Notes: a model not told the origin generated them from the letters alone. Positions 52,317-63,591 are shown, counted from the first letter of the stretch. The stretch is 64,000 nt of DNA from Haematococcus lacustris (GCA_030144725.1 JASKMD010000031.1:141501-205500), one strand, 5' to 3'. Numbers and translations are program-made.

Positions 52317-55300
52317 GTGCGCATAGTAGGCCTTGACCTCCCAGGATTGTCCAGCTGGAAGGTGGATAAAGCCTGCCGATGTAAACCCAAGAACCTAGGC
52401 TGCATACTAGGGGCCATGTACGGCCACCAAGAGGCCATTACCTGCATAGATGGCTGGCAATGGGACGGCATTAACAAGGAAAACTACTATAAGGTGCACT
52501 GGAAGCCCACAATCATAGATAGATGGGCATTACCACTATGTGCAGAAGAAGGCTATACACCCACACACATAGAACCCATCAGCAGGGAAGAGGCGAAGGA
52601 CGTGTGCACTTGTGAGCTGTGCTGGCTACCAAGAAGCGACAGCCAAACGTGCCACAATTGCAAGAGGGCCTACCACCTGGCCTGCCTTGAGGAAGCCCAC
52701 CTGTCAGGGCACAAGGAACCAGGTTATTGGCTATGCCCTATATGCAAGTTTGGTAGCAATGACTTCAAGACTACCATGCGTCAGTCAGCGCACTCGGACC
52801 TCATACGAGTACACTGGCACCCCACTCTCGAACCGGCACCGCTCATCAAGGCACACCTGGACTACACGGAAAAGCGCAACGACTACAACGAGGAAAACAG
52901 GCAGATACGAGAAGCAAGACACGCGAGACCTGACGCGAACCTGCCGGCCCACACCCGGCAGGGCTTGCCGGACCCGCACACCTGGCTACCCCGGTGCACC
53001 AACCTGCACTCGAAAGCCACCTTCCACACCTACCCCATCAACCCGCAGACGGACATCGTCGGCACGGGCAAATGCGAAACCTTCCTCCAACTCCACCCCC
53101 ACATGACAACCCCCGCGATGAGCCTCAACACGGGGGAGCCCATCATGCCACAACACGACCTAGTGCAACACGTAACGGTCCACGATGAGTCGGGCCGCAC
53201 AGTAGGCCTTCTGGATAAACACCAACACCAACACCTACACGCTTGGTTACAACACACACCACACGCACGCAACCTGGCCACAGAACTGGTGGCCCTCCTT
53301 AGGAGACATGACACACAGAGCAACCACCACCCCATGAGAGCGGCACAAGACGAAGCCCTCACCACCCTACACACCACACGAAGCTTTCCAAGTACCGTCC
53401 AAAGGTGGGCTGACCCACTCACAGTTAGACCGGAAACCACTACCTACTGGAGCCCTGACATCAATGACACGGCCTTTGGTGCACACCACAACTGCCTACT
53501 GGTACGCCACACTGGGCTATCCACATGGAACGTACCGGCAGACGATGCGGTGGCCCTGAAATGCGTCAACCATGCTATACACTCAGCTACCCAGGAGGAG
53601 GCCATGGCCACCATCATGCTGATCCCTGGGAAAAAGGGCATCTCCTACCCCAAACACATCGACACCCTAAGACGCTACCCAGAATACTGCCAGCACCTGG
53701 CCAGCATACCCCCCACCAAGACCAGATGCTCCAAGCCAGGCAAGCACGCCAACCTCCACATCTACGTCATCTGGAATGCAGCGGGACAACAACTCGTCAC
53801 CAAAGGCAACCCCCAAGGATGGCTGGCTAGTACTGCCACTGCCCTCCACCCTCAACGACACACACACCCAACCCACAACAGACCAACGAACCAAAGCCAG
53901 CCGGCCACACCCCCCAGCGGCCACAAACAACACATGCGCCTGCCGTTGGACAGGGACCTCCCCACCTCGGGGCACCAGCGCAACCACCAACAACTCATGC
54001 AACACTCCACGACGCAACCACGGATGGCCATCACCGAATGGGCCACGCTCGCGTATTCGGACGGCAGCTGCATTAAGACCTCGGGGGCAGCCCCGGCGAG
54101 CGTCGGGGCGGGGGTCTATATCCCGGAGACCAACGTCCTCATTACCGTCGCCTTAGACGACCAAGACAACAACACCATCAACAGGGCGGAGCTCACGGCG
54201 ATACACGCGGCACTCACAGCGGGGGCCAAACGCATCGCCACCGACAGCCTCTGCTCTATCTACCAAATCCGCCGAGCCCTCGCTAACCCGATGATTCTCA
54301 CCACCCACAGACACAACGACATCCTGACAGCCATCGCCACCCTTATCATCGACAGCCCCGCGACAATCCAATTCTACAAAGTACGGGCCCACTCGGGCAT
54401 CATCGGCAACGAAGGCGCCGATGCCCTCGCCAAGCACGCGGCGCTACACCCAGAGCTCGCCAACACCCCGGCCTACAGCCCAACCAAACGGAAAGAGACC
54501 AACACCTGGCTCAACAACGAAGCCGACGGCGAAACCCCCGTCCCACTGCCGGACTGCCGCCAAAGCGTGCGAGCTCACATGCACCGCAAACACAGGCTCG
54601 GTCTCGCCAATCAGGACAGTATCTACTACCAGATGTCCCAGGAGATCACCAAAGCCGCGGCAAAAGGAGCTAGCGAAAGGGTGATGGCCGACACGAACAT
54701 CTCCACACCCGCGCAACGAACTGCCCTTCTCTACCGTACCGGCGGGCTCTACAACCAAAAGCTGGCCATGCGCTGGAAACAGGCGACCGACGACCGGTGT
54801 CCACTCTGCGGGGAAGCCGACAGTGCCACTCACCTCCTCTCGGGCTGCAGCGAGACCTTACCGATGGTGCAAGAAAGGCATAACGGGGCCGGTCGCCTCA
54901 TCGTTAAAGCCATAAGCAAGGGTACCCTAGGCGGGTACATCAGCTTCGCGGACACCGGCAGCTGGGAGAAGGGCGCAAAAGAAAACCTCGACCTCCCTAA
55001 CGACACACTACACACAACCCTACGAGCACTCGGACTGAAGATAGCAGCAACCAAAAACACCACCAGACCAGACATTCTCATGGTGATGCCACCCATGAAG
55101 ACAGGCAAACGTGGCAAGGCCATCAAACGGGTCACGATTGTAGAAATCAAATACTGCTCGGACTCAAGGTGGACGGATCAATTAGACAAGGCACTCAACC
55201 AACACACCCATCTAGCTCAAGCCATACGCAAAGAAGGCCACATGGTGGAGATTAGACCTATCCTCCTTGGCATCGGTGGCATAACGTATGAAGCACACAC

Positions 55301-55445
55301 ACGACAACACCTCCTGGCCTTGGGGGTCTCACAAGACAACACTACTAAACTGTTACACAAGTTGACAAGACACGCGTTGGAGACAGCCCACTCCATTGCA
55401 AAGACAAGCTACAGACTCAGGGCTGCTAAGAGGGAGGGAGGGTAG
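52317..55445 (+). CDS. RT-less transposon protein: PHD finger, RNase H, CCHC, PD-(D/E)XK nuclease
   Basis: An uninterrupted 1042-codon frame opening with GTG; the first ATG is 52416 (residue 34), and the 5' end may be truncated. PHD finger C99-x2-C102, C112-x2-C115, H120, C123, C140-x2-C143. A chromo-like VHWHPTLEPA follows (165-174). Residues 375-480 (TYWSPDINDTAFG ... GLSTWNVPADD ... ATIMLIPGKKG) faintly resemble a Dam-type adenine methyltransferase with a lost NPPY. RNase H: D582, E625, D643, H692, D702. Zinc knuckle C828-x2-C831-x7-H839-x4-C844. Restriction-like nuclease: R917-P918-D919 and E943-x-K945. The RNaseH-CCHC-nuclease tail is that of RLE-type LINEs, but I find no RT. It sits inside Gypsy-B, inverted to it. 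Confidence 0.82.
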   Translation: MRIVGLDLPGLSSWKVDKACRCKPKNLGCILGAMYGHQEAITCIDGWQWDGINKENYYKVHWKPTIIDRWALPLCAEEGYTPTHIEPISREEAKDVCTCELCWLPRSDSQTCHNCKRAYHLACLEEAHLSGHKEPGYWLCPICKFGSNDFKTTMRQSAHSDLIRVHWHPTLEPAPLIKAHLDYTEKRNDYNEENRQIREARHARPDANLPAHTRQGLPDPHTWLPRCTNLHSKATFHTYPINPQTDIVGTGKCETFLQLHPHMTTPAMSLNTGEPIMPQHDLVQHVTVHDESGRTVGLLDKHQHQHLHAWLQHTPHARNLATELVALLRRHDTQSNHHPMRAAQDEALTTLHTTRSFPSTVQRWADPLTVRPETTTYWSPDINDTAFGAHHNCLLVRHTGLSTWNVPADDAVALKCVNHAIHSATQEEAMATIMLIPGKKGISYPKHIDTLRRYPEYCQHLASIPPTKTRCSKPGKHANLHIYVIWNAAGQQLVTKGNPQGWLASTATALHPQRHTHPTHNRPTNQSQPATPPSGHKQHMRLPLDRDLPTSGHQRNHQQLMQHSTTQPRMAITEWATLAYSDGSCIKTSGAAPASVGAGVYIPETNVLITVALDDQDNNTINRAELTAIHAALTAGAKRIATDSLCSIYQIRRALANPMILTTHRHNDILTAIATLIIDSPATIQFYKVRAHSGIIGNEGADALAKHAALHPELANTPAYSPTKRKETNTWLNNEADGETPVPLPDCRQSVRAHMHRKHRLGLANQDSIYYQMSQEITKAAAKGASERVMADTNISTPAQRTALLYRTGGLYNQKLAMRWKQATDDRCPLCGEADSATHLLSGCSETLPMVQERHNGAGRLIVKAISKGTLGGYISFADTGSWEKGAKENLDLPNDTLHTTLRALGLKIAATKNTTRPDILMVMPPMKTGKRGKAIKRVTIVEIKYCSDSRWTDQLDKALNQHTHLAQAIRKEGHMVEIRPILLGIGGITYEAHTRQHLLALGVSQDNTTKLLHKLTRHALETAHSIAKTSYRLRAAKREGG

Positions 55446-55581
55446 GGGGGTCACTTCTTCTCTTGCTGGATCGGTGGGAGCAGGCCGCGCCCCAGGCGGT
55501 AGCTCCTCCCTTAATGCACGCCGGTGAATACCGGAGTAGTCTTCTTCTTCTTCTTTCTTCTTCTTCTTCTTCTTCTTCAGC
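55446..55581 (+). other. 3' tail of the PHD/RNase H element, ending in TTC repeat
   Basis: Short G/C-rich 3' UTR, then a CTT/TTC run at about 55540-55579. A simple-repeat tail is common in RLE-type LINEs. Gypsy-B coding sequence resumes right after it. Confidence 0.6.
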
Positions 55582-55818
55582 CGGGGCAGCGGCACGAAGG
55601 CCAGCCTCACAAGCTCCCCCCCCTCCAAAGAAAGCTTGGCCTGCCTCCTAGTGGTGACAGCACACACCTGGAGAATCGTGCACAATCCGGGACAAAGGGT
55701 CTGCAGGGTTCACAGTGCCAGCAATATGCACGAGACTGTATGAGAACCTGCTCATGAACTCCATCCACCGAGCCTGGCGCCTAGATAGCACTTTCAGGAT
55801 AGGCAAAGCAACCAGGGG
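55582..55818 (-). pseudogene. Gypsy-B RNase H to integrase spacer
   Basis: Minus strand encodes HHQPLVALPILKVLSRRQAR, WMEF, and further on VCAVTTRRQAKLS. The last motif recurs in Gypsy-C (about 63313-63355). It is the normal continuation of the RNase H region, cut at 55819 by MITEs and at 55581 by the PHD/RNase H element. Confidence 0.8.
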
Positions 55819-55825
55819 TTGGTGA

Positions 55826-55917
55826 TGTATAGTATAATGTCGGAGGCCAAGCTGTTACGGGAAAATAACGACGGTTGTTATTTGAACGTGAACAGCGCGG
55901 GCCGAGACATTATACAG
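55826..55917. mobile_element. Small MITE-like insertion
   Basis: Inverted ends TATAATGTC and GACATTATA around about 75 bp. Lies between Gypsy-B pieces that are contiguous in related copies. Confidence 0.6.
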
Positions 55918-55920
55918 TAT

Positions 55921-56326
55921 CCCTTTACATTACGGGTTGGTTCCGGGCTAGTACATCTACACGATAAGCGAGCAGCATCGAAGCGTCTGCGACGCCCAGC
56001 TTTGTCGACGGCCCCTGCGCTTTTTCAGTAAAAATAGCGGTTACGCAGCGGTTACAGTAAAACTTCAGCACTTTTTCAGTAAAAACAGCGGTTAAGCAGC
56101 GGTTACAGTAAATGTTCTGCACTTTTCCAGTAAAAACAGCGGTTACACAGCGGTTACAGTAATACTCCGCGGAAGCCAAGCTGTCTCCGGCATCCTACAG
56201 CCACGCACACAGCCTGCTCACGATGTGGCGAGCAGCGCAACCTCTTCGGGGCGCGAGGTCGAAGAGGTCTCGGAGCTGTTTTTTACGGGAAAATAAAAGT
56301 TCTTACTTTCCCCGTAATGTAAAGGG
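55921..56326. mobile_element. MITE with CCCTTTACATTACGGG termini
   Basis: Exact 16-bp inverted termini (55921-55936 and 56311-56326). Inside are three tandem copies of a 51-bp unit with CAGCGGTTACAGTAA (about 56026-56162). Interrupts the Gypsy-B RNase H right after TTCACTGATC on the minus strand. Confidence 0.85.
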
Positions 56327-57019
56327 ATCAGTGAATAGAGTGAATGGCACGCCTTCTAAATAGCAGCGCCATTCTTTGCATGCTGTGACTAAAGAGAGGA
56401 ACTCTTGCTCACCAGTTGTGTAGTTAATCTCAGCAGGTGATAGCTTACGGCTTAGATAAGCCAATGGATAGCCATCCTCCATGAGGACTGCACCCAAACC
56501 CTGAAGGGACGCATCACAGTAAACCTGTAACGGTTTGGTGTGATCGGGTAGTCTCAGCATGGGAACTGCAGCGATGGCAGCTTTGAGAGCATTAAATGCT
56601 GTCAAAGGTACCTCAGGCCAGTCATGCCATGGAAAGGACAGACCGCCTTTACCGCAACGATTTGTGAGAGGTGCAGCATTATTGCTGAAATTACAGACAA
56701 ACTTGCGCACATAATTAGCAGCGCCAAGGAATGACTGTAATCCCTGGAGGGACTGGGGAATAGGCTAGTTAGCAATTGTTGAGACCTTATCAGGGTCTAC
56801 AGCAATGCCTCCAGCGGTGACCAGATGGCCTAAGAATTTAAGTGTATAACGCATAAACTCACATTTAGATAGTTTAGCATACAACTTATTCTTAGGCAGT
56901 AGTTCAAATACTTGCTTAAGGTGCAGCAGGTGATCCTGAACTGACCTAGACATGACAAGGATGTCCTCCAGATACACCAAGGCACACTTACCCAGCACAG
57001 TAGGAAAGGCGTCATTCAT
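56327..57019 (-). pseudogene. Gypsy-B reverse transcriptase/RNase H fragment
   Basis: Minus strand: [20 protein letters not shown] (YLED in place of YLDD), KLYAKLSKCEF, the connection, then VYCDASLQGLGAVLMEDGYP and LAYLSRKLSP and FTLFTD, where the MITE begins. A stop lies at 56764. A closely similar copy occurs at 63592-64000. The RT is cut at 57020, after MNDAF, by the sequence carrying the GGGGC array. Confidence 0.85.
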
Positions 57020-57080
57020 TATACTAATTAAAAAACTAGTAAAACTTTTGCGGTAAAACTTTTTCACCCGATCCGGCATC

Positions 57081-59581
57081 CGGCGGGGCGGGGCGGGGCG
57101 GGGCGGGGCGGGGCGGGGCGGGGCGGGGCGGGGCGGGGCGGGGCGGGGCGGGGCGGGGCGGGGCGGGGCGGGGCGGGGCGGGGCGGGGCGGGGCGGGGCG
57201 GGGCGGGGCGGGGCGGGGCGGGGCGGGGCGGGGCGGGGCGGGGCGGGGCGGGGCGGGGCGGGGCGGGGCGGGGCGGGGCGGGGCGGGGCGGGGCGGGGCG
57301 GGGCGGGGCGGGGCGGGGCGGGGCGGGGCGGGGCGGGGCGGGGCGGGGCGGGGCGGGGCGGGGCGGGGCGGGGCGGGGCGGGGCGGGGCGGGGCGGGGCG
57401 GGGCGGGGCGGGGCGGGGCGGGGCGGGGCGGGGCGGGGCGGGGCGGGGCGGGGCGGGGCGGGGCGGGGCGGGGCGGGGCGGGGCGGGGCGGGGCGGGGCG
57501 GGGCGGGGCGGGGCGGGGCGGGGCGGGGCGGGGCGGGGCGGGGCGGGGCGGGGCGGGGCGGGGCGGGGCGGGGCGGGGCGGGGCGGGGCGGGGCGGGGCG
57601 GGGCGGGGCGGGGCGGGGCGGGGCGGGGCGGGGCGGGGCGGGGCGGGGCGGGGCGGGGCGGGGCGGGGCGGGGCGGGGCGGGGCGGGGCGGGGCGGGGCG
57701 GGGCGGGGCGGGGCGGGGCGGGGCGGGGCGGGGCGGGGCGGGGCGGGGCGGGGCGGGGCGGGGCGGGGCGGGGCGGGGCGGGGCGGGGCGGGGCGGGGCG
57801 GGGCGGGGCGGGGCGGGGCGGGGCGGGGCGGGGCGGGGCGGGGCGGGGCGGGGCGGGGCGGGGCGGGGCGGGGCGGGGCGGGGCGGGGCGGGGCGGGGCG
57901 GGGCGGGGCGGGGCGGGGCGGGGCGGGGCGGGGCGGGGCGGGGCGGGGCGGGGCGGGGCGGGGCGGGGCGGGGCGGGGCGGGGCGGGGCGGGGCGGGGCG
58001 GGGCGGGGCGGGGCGGGGCGGGGCGGGGCGGGGCGGGGCGGGGCGGGGCGGGGCGGGGCGGGGCGGGGCGGGGCGGGGCGGGGCGGGGCGGGGCGGGGCG
58101 GGGCGGGGCGGGGCGGGGCGGGGCGGGGCGGGGCGGGGCGGGGCGGGGCGGGGCGGGGCGGGGCGGGGCGGGGCGGGGCGGGGCGGGGCGGGGCGGGGCG
58201 GGGCGGGGCGGGGCGGGGCGGGGCGGGGCGGGGCGGGGCGGGGCGGGGCGGGGCGGGGCGGGGCGGGGCGGGGCGGGGCGGGGCGGGGCGGGGCGGGGCG
58301 GGGCGGGGCGGGGCGGGGCGGGGCGGGGCGGGGCGGGGCGGGGCGGGGCGGGGCGGGGCGGGGCGGGGCGGGGCGGGGCGGGGCGGGGCGGGGCGGGGCG
58401 GGGCGGGGCGGGGCGGGGCGGGGCGGGGCGGGGCGGGGCGGGGCGGGGCGGGGCGGGGCGGGGCGGGGCGGGGCGGGGCGGGGCGGGGCGGGGCGGGGCG
58501 GGGCGGGGCGGGGCGGGGCGGGGCGGGGCGGGGCGGGGCGGGGCGGGGCGGGGCGGGGCGGGGCGGGGCGGGGCGGGGCGGGGCGGGGCGGGGCGGGGCG
58601 GGGCGGGGCGGGGCGGGGCGGGGCGGGGCGGGGCGGGGCGGGGCGGGGCGGGGCGGGGCGGGGCGGGGCGGGGCGGGGCGGGGCGGGGCGGGGCGGGGCG
58701 GGGCGGGGCGGGGCGGGGCGGGGCGGGGCGGGGCGGGGCGGGGCGGGGCGGGGCGGGGCGGGGCGGGGCGGGGCGGGGCGGGGCGGGGCGGGGCGGGGCG
58801 GGGCGGGGCGGGGCGGGGCGGGGCGGGGCGGGGCGGGGCGGGGCGGGGCGGGGCGGGGCGGGGCGGGGCGGGGCGGGGCGGGGCGGGGCGGGGCGGGGCG
58901 GGGCGGGGCGGGGCGGGGCGGGGCGGGGCGGGGCGGGGCGGGGCGGGGCGGGGCGGGGCGGGGCGGGGCGGGGCGGGGCGGGGCGGGGCGGGGCGGGGCG
59001 GGGCGGGGCGGGGCGGGGCGGGGCGGGGCGGGGCGGGGCGGGGCGGGGCGGGGCGGGGCGGGGCGGGGCGGGGCGGGGCGGGGCGGGGCGGGGCGGGGCG
59101 GGGCGGGGCGGGGCGGGGCGGGGCGGGGCGGGGCGGGGCGGGGCGGGGCGGGGCGGGGCGGGGCGGGGCGGGGCGGGGCGGGGCGGGGCGGGGCGGGGCG
59201 GGGCGGGGCGGGGCGGGGCGGGGCGGGGCGGGGCGGGGCGGGGCGGGGCGGGGCGGGGCGGGGCGGGGCGGGGCGGGGCGGGGCGGGGCGGGGCGGGGCG
59301 GGGCGGGGCGGGGCGGGGCGGGGCGGGGCGGGGCGGGGCGGGGCGGGGCGGGGCGGGGCGGGGCGGGGCGGGGCGGGGCGGGGCGGGGCGGGGCGGGGCG
59401 GGGCGGGGCGGGGCGGGGCGGGGCGGGGCGGGGCGGGGCGGGGCGGGGCGGGGCGGGGCGGGGCGGGGCGGGGCGGGGCGGGGCGGGGCGGGGCGGGGCG
59501 GGGCGGGGCGGGGCGGGGCGGGGCGGGGCGGGGCGGGGCGGGGCGGGGCGGGGCGGGGCGGGGCGGGGCGGGGCGGGGCGG
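57081..59581. repeat. (GGGGC) pentanucleotide array, about 500 copies
   Basis: 2.5 kb with no visible interruption. Left neighbour is a 60-bp AT-rich stretch that interrupts the Gypsy-B RT at 57020; right neighbour is AT-rich sequence. Long Pro/Ala frames across it are artefacts. Confidence 0.97.
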
Positions 59582-60150
59582 CACCAAACCTCATCCTGCG
59601 TAATTGCACCATATTCAGTCTAGGAGTATTATGATGTAATAAAGTAGTTATGTTGGTTATTCATTAGTATTTTAATGCCTTTAGATATTGTGGTTCCTTT
59701 GAACTGTATCTACTTCTCGTGGTGGAGTATTGCACCTGTCCCTAGTGCGTTACTGCATTACACTCCATTGTGCAGTACTGCACCACACCGATACAACACA
59801 CAATACAACACCTGAGCAATATCTCATCAACCAGGCATACTTACGAATCTGTGTTCAAACCCCAATCTTACAATCATGTCATAGGGCTATGTGTCAAATC
59901 TCAGACCGAAACCTACTGGCTTGCAGGAGGCTGGTCCCCAGCCTGCATGTGGGTCTACAGGTCCCCATACTCCTGCTGCAGGTCATGCAGGTAATGGTAG
60001 TCCTGCTGCCCAGCCGGTCATGCACAATGCTGCTCGCACTACTGCTGCTGCTGCATCATCTGCTGCACGTGTTGCATTCACTGCTGCACCAGCCACAGTG
60101 GCCTAGGGTGCTCCTGCCTCTGGCAGGGCTCCCGTAGGACAGAGCCTTAG
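59582..60150. other. AT-rich noncoding region before Gypsy-C gag
   Basis: Likely leader and possibly part of an LTR of Gypsy-C, but no second LTR or clear primer site is visible in the window. Confidence 0.4.
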
Positions 60151-61184
60151 GCCTGTCTCCAAGCCATCAGCATCTATTGTTGCAATCCGTCAGAAGTATG
60201 CTGGGCTAGCTGGTGGTTCTGCCCCACTCCCACATACTAATGTGCCTCAGGTACCTGGCACTGTGGTGCACTCCCACAGGGGCTGGCCCCCTATTGAGCG
60301 TTGGACTGATAACAGTCTTGCTCAGGGTAAACGTGCTGTCACCTTCCTTGAGGACTTGGAGGTGCACTGTGCTACCAATAACCTTGATCCTGCTCTTGCT
60401 CTGCCATCTTTCTTGTCAGGCAAGGCTAGGGAGATATGGTTCAAGTCCATCAGGGATTCATATGCCCTGACATACAGTGGGTACCCCCCCTGACACTATC
60501 TGTGCAAGCAGTTTGTTGAGATGGTAGGGGAGGATTTGACAACTGACCTTGACCATGCTCATGACAAACTGATGAACCTTGAGCTGCTTCGCATGACCTC
60601 AGGTGTCACCCTGCAGGAGTACATTACTGACTTCCGCAATACCATCACTCTGTGTGGTGCAGGGTGTATGAACAGAACACTGACTGTGGCCATCTTTCAA
60701 AGGGGGCTCACACCCCAACTGCGTGGTGCTGTGGCTAAAGACCTCAGGTCCTTGCCTGACCCCACCCTTGAGGATGCTGTTGCTGCTGCTATTGACAACC
60801 ATAAGGCTAGCATTGCTGCTGTTGGGTGCCAATGCTACTCCCAACAAACGTGGTGGTGGTAGTCATGCTGCTGCTGTTCGATTGCAGATCTCTGCTAACC
60901 GGGCTTCGGTCACCCCTATCACTCCCGGCCGTCTTGGCCGCGCCGGCGGCGCTGGTGGCGCTGGGACTTCCCGTTCTCATGCTGTTGCGGCTCCGCCGCC
61001 GGTGCCAGTCATCTGGTGCTACCACTGTGGCGTCACCGGTCACCGGTCCCCCGAGTGCCCTGACGCTCACCTGACCCAGGAGGAGGCGATGCGCAAAAAC
61101 GTCAATCTCGGTATGTACCTGGCCATGCAGGCAGCCAACGAGAAGCTGAAGTCTGCCTCTGGCAACAAGCGCCCCCGTCCCTAG
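60150..61184 (+). pseudogene. gag: Gypsy-C gag, broken
   Basis: Capsid-like core: RAVTFLEDLEVHCATNNLDP, FLSGKAREIWF, stop TGA at about 60492, then FVEMVGEDL, LLRMTSGVTLQEYITDFRNT. A frame change near 60830 leads to a classical zinc knuckle CYHCGVTGHRSPEC (C-x2-C-x4-H-x4-C) at about 61018-61060. This is a standard retrotransposon gag, unlike the RGG-type gag of Gypsy-A. Confidence 0.82.
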
Positions 61185-61345
61185 CCTCCTGCTGACCATG
61201 GTGGCTCAACCCCTGGCCCCAGCCAACCCCGCACTGGTCCTGGTGGCCGCGGTGGCCGTTCTGGCCGTGGTGGAGGTGGTCGTGGTGGTGGCCGTGCTCC
61301 TGGCCCCCACTAGGGTTTGCCCTGTCAGGTAGCCAGACCTGTATT

Positions 61346-63400
61346 GTGGTACCCACATGTCCTGCTGTTGATGAACTTAAGGCTGTACTTTGTGGTATTG
61401 CTCAAGAGGAAGGATCACTGCATTTCCTGTTTGCTGGCACTGTCAATGGGCATAAGGCACGCTTCTTGTGTGATGTTGGTGCCACACACTCCTTTACCCG
61501 CACTGCCTTTGCTCTGAAGCATGCACTGCCACTGGAGTCAATCCCCACAACACAACAGTGGTCCCTTGCTGACAACACCACTCTGTCATGCAATCAGTTT
61601 GCCACTGTAGACCTGTGTCCACCTGGTCACTGTGCCACAAGCAGGCTGATTGTCATGCCTAGCTTTGCGTAGGGTTATGATGTGCTTCTGGGTGATGAGT
61701 GGCTTTTGCCAACAAGGCCACCCTTTCTTATGAGAGTAAACCTCTTTCTTTGGCTGTTGGTTGCAAGACTGTTGTAACACTGCCATGTCCTGCTGTGGCA
61801 GTTCCAAAGGGTGTTGGGTTCTGTTCTTCTGTAAGACCAACCCCTGCCTATTTAATCAATGCTCTCAGAGCCAAACCTGAGTTAATCTCAGCAACCCAGG
61901 CGTCCCGATGGCTCCTTAAAGGAGGCCGTGCTGTTGTGGCTTTAGTCATGGCTGAAAGCTCTGCCTCTGCCAGTCCTGGTAATCCCAGTGACCATGACAA
62001 CCAACACATACCTGCAGCCACTAAAGCTGAGCTTCAAGCTCTCCTCAACGAGTACAGTGATGTGTTTGAAGCACTCACTAGTACCCCTCCTGAACGTCCT
62101 GTGGGTCATACCATACCCCTGGTCCCTGACTCTCGTCCACCTGTGACCCCTATGTACCGTCTCAGTAAACCTGAGCAGGAGGAACTCAAGAAGCAGATCA
62201 AGGACTACCTGGCCAAAGGTATGATTGAGCCCAGCTCCTCCCCCTATGCTGCCCCCATCCTGTTTGTGCAAAAAAAGTCTGGTGAGCTTCGACCTACCGT
62301 CAGCTCAACAAGCTTACACTACGTGACCAGTACCCCTTGCCCAGGATTGATGATCTGTTTGACAGGTTATCAGGGTGCTCTGTCTTCTCCTCCTTTGACC
62401 TACAAGCTGGTTACCACCAGATCAGGATCACCCCTGAGGACGTCCCCAAGACTCCCTTCAGGACTCCTGAGGGTCACTTCCAGTTCAAGGTATTCGCCTT
62501 TGGCCTGACCAATGCACCTGCCACTTTCCAGCGTGTCATGAACGATGCTTTGTACCTGTTCTAGGGAAGTGTGCACTTGTGTACCTTGGTGACATACTGG
62601 TCATGTCCAAGTCTCTACCTGAGCACATGCAGCATCTACGCCTTGTCTTTGACCTGCTGCATACTAACAAGCTGTATGCCAAGATGTCCAAATGTGAGTC
62701 TATGCAGCTCACCCTGAAATTCCTTGGACATGTGATCTCAGTTGGGGCTATATCAGTGGATCCTGACAAGGTGAGAGCCATCGCTGACGGGCCTCTCCCT
62801 TCCTCCCTGACCCAGCTGCAGTCATTCCTGGGTGCTGCCAACTTTGGCACTCCCAGCCTGACCATGAACGTCTTGCCTTCCATGAGCTTAAGTCTGCCGT
62901 GGCTAACGTGCCCATGCTGCGCCTGCCAGATCATACCCAACCCTTCCAGGTGTACTGTGATGCCTCACTCCAAGGAGTAGGCGCAGTCCTGATGCAGGAT
63001 GGGTACCCCCTTGCTTATCTCAGCAAGAAGTTGTCCTCTGCTGAGGTCAATTACACCACAGGTGAGCAAGAGATGTTAGCTCTTGTCACTGCCTGTAAAG
63101 AATGGCGTTGCTACCTTAAAGGTGTGCCATTCACTCTGTTCACCGATCATAAGCCTTTGATATCACTGCCTTCACAAAAGACTTTGTCTAGGCGTCAGGC
63201 TAGGTGGATGGAGCTGCTGTCTAGGTTTGACTCTAAGCTGGAGTATATTCCTGGCCCTGTCAACCCAGCAGATCCTTTATCCCGGTTGTCTACTGGCCCC
63301 CAGGAAGGTGCCAACGTGTGTGCTGTGACCACCAGAAGGCAGGCCAAACTTTCCTGTAGGGGGGAGGGAGCTAGTGTGGCTCGTGCCCTTGAGCCATAAG
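61346..63400 (+). pseudogene. pol: Gypsy-C pol fragments (protease, RT, RNase H)
   Basis: Protease region FLCDVGATHSF: D-V-G-A in place of D-S/T-G-A; stop at 61672. RT: GMIEPSSSPYAAPILFVQKK, frame change, [34 protein letters not shown], stop at 62564, then VYLGDILVMSK where YLDD is expected, so a catalytic Asp is lost. A deletion after FLGAANF removes the connection. RNase H: VYCDASLQGVGAVLMQDGYP and FTDHKPLIS, then VCAVTTRRQAKLS. No integrase before the junction at about 63590. Clearly dead. Confidence 0.87.
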
Positions 63401-63591
63401 CTACTGCAACTACTACTGATACAAGCCATAACAAGGACCCTGTTCCATTGGTCACCTCTACATCTAAAACTTTGGTGCAGTATCCTGCGGCTCCTGCCCA
63501 TCCTTTGGGTCTGTCTGATCAACTCATCAGGGATACCGGCTTGACCCTGCGTGTAACGGCGAGCCCTCTGGGTCCTCTGGGCCCTCTGGGT
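63401..63591 (+). other. Gypsy-C tail and inversion junction
   Basis: Spacer sequence with YPAAPAHPLGLSDQL (also in Gypsy-B at about 52150), then three copies of CCTCTGGG(C/T) at 63568-63591, then an abrupt switch to minus-strand Gypsy-B. Confidence 0.7.

Noticed and set aside
56765..59612. Two long frames of Pro-Pro-Arg-Pro-Ala repeats
   Set aside because: They exist only because (GGGGC)n has no stop in any frame; only the ends are Gypsy-B coding.
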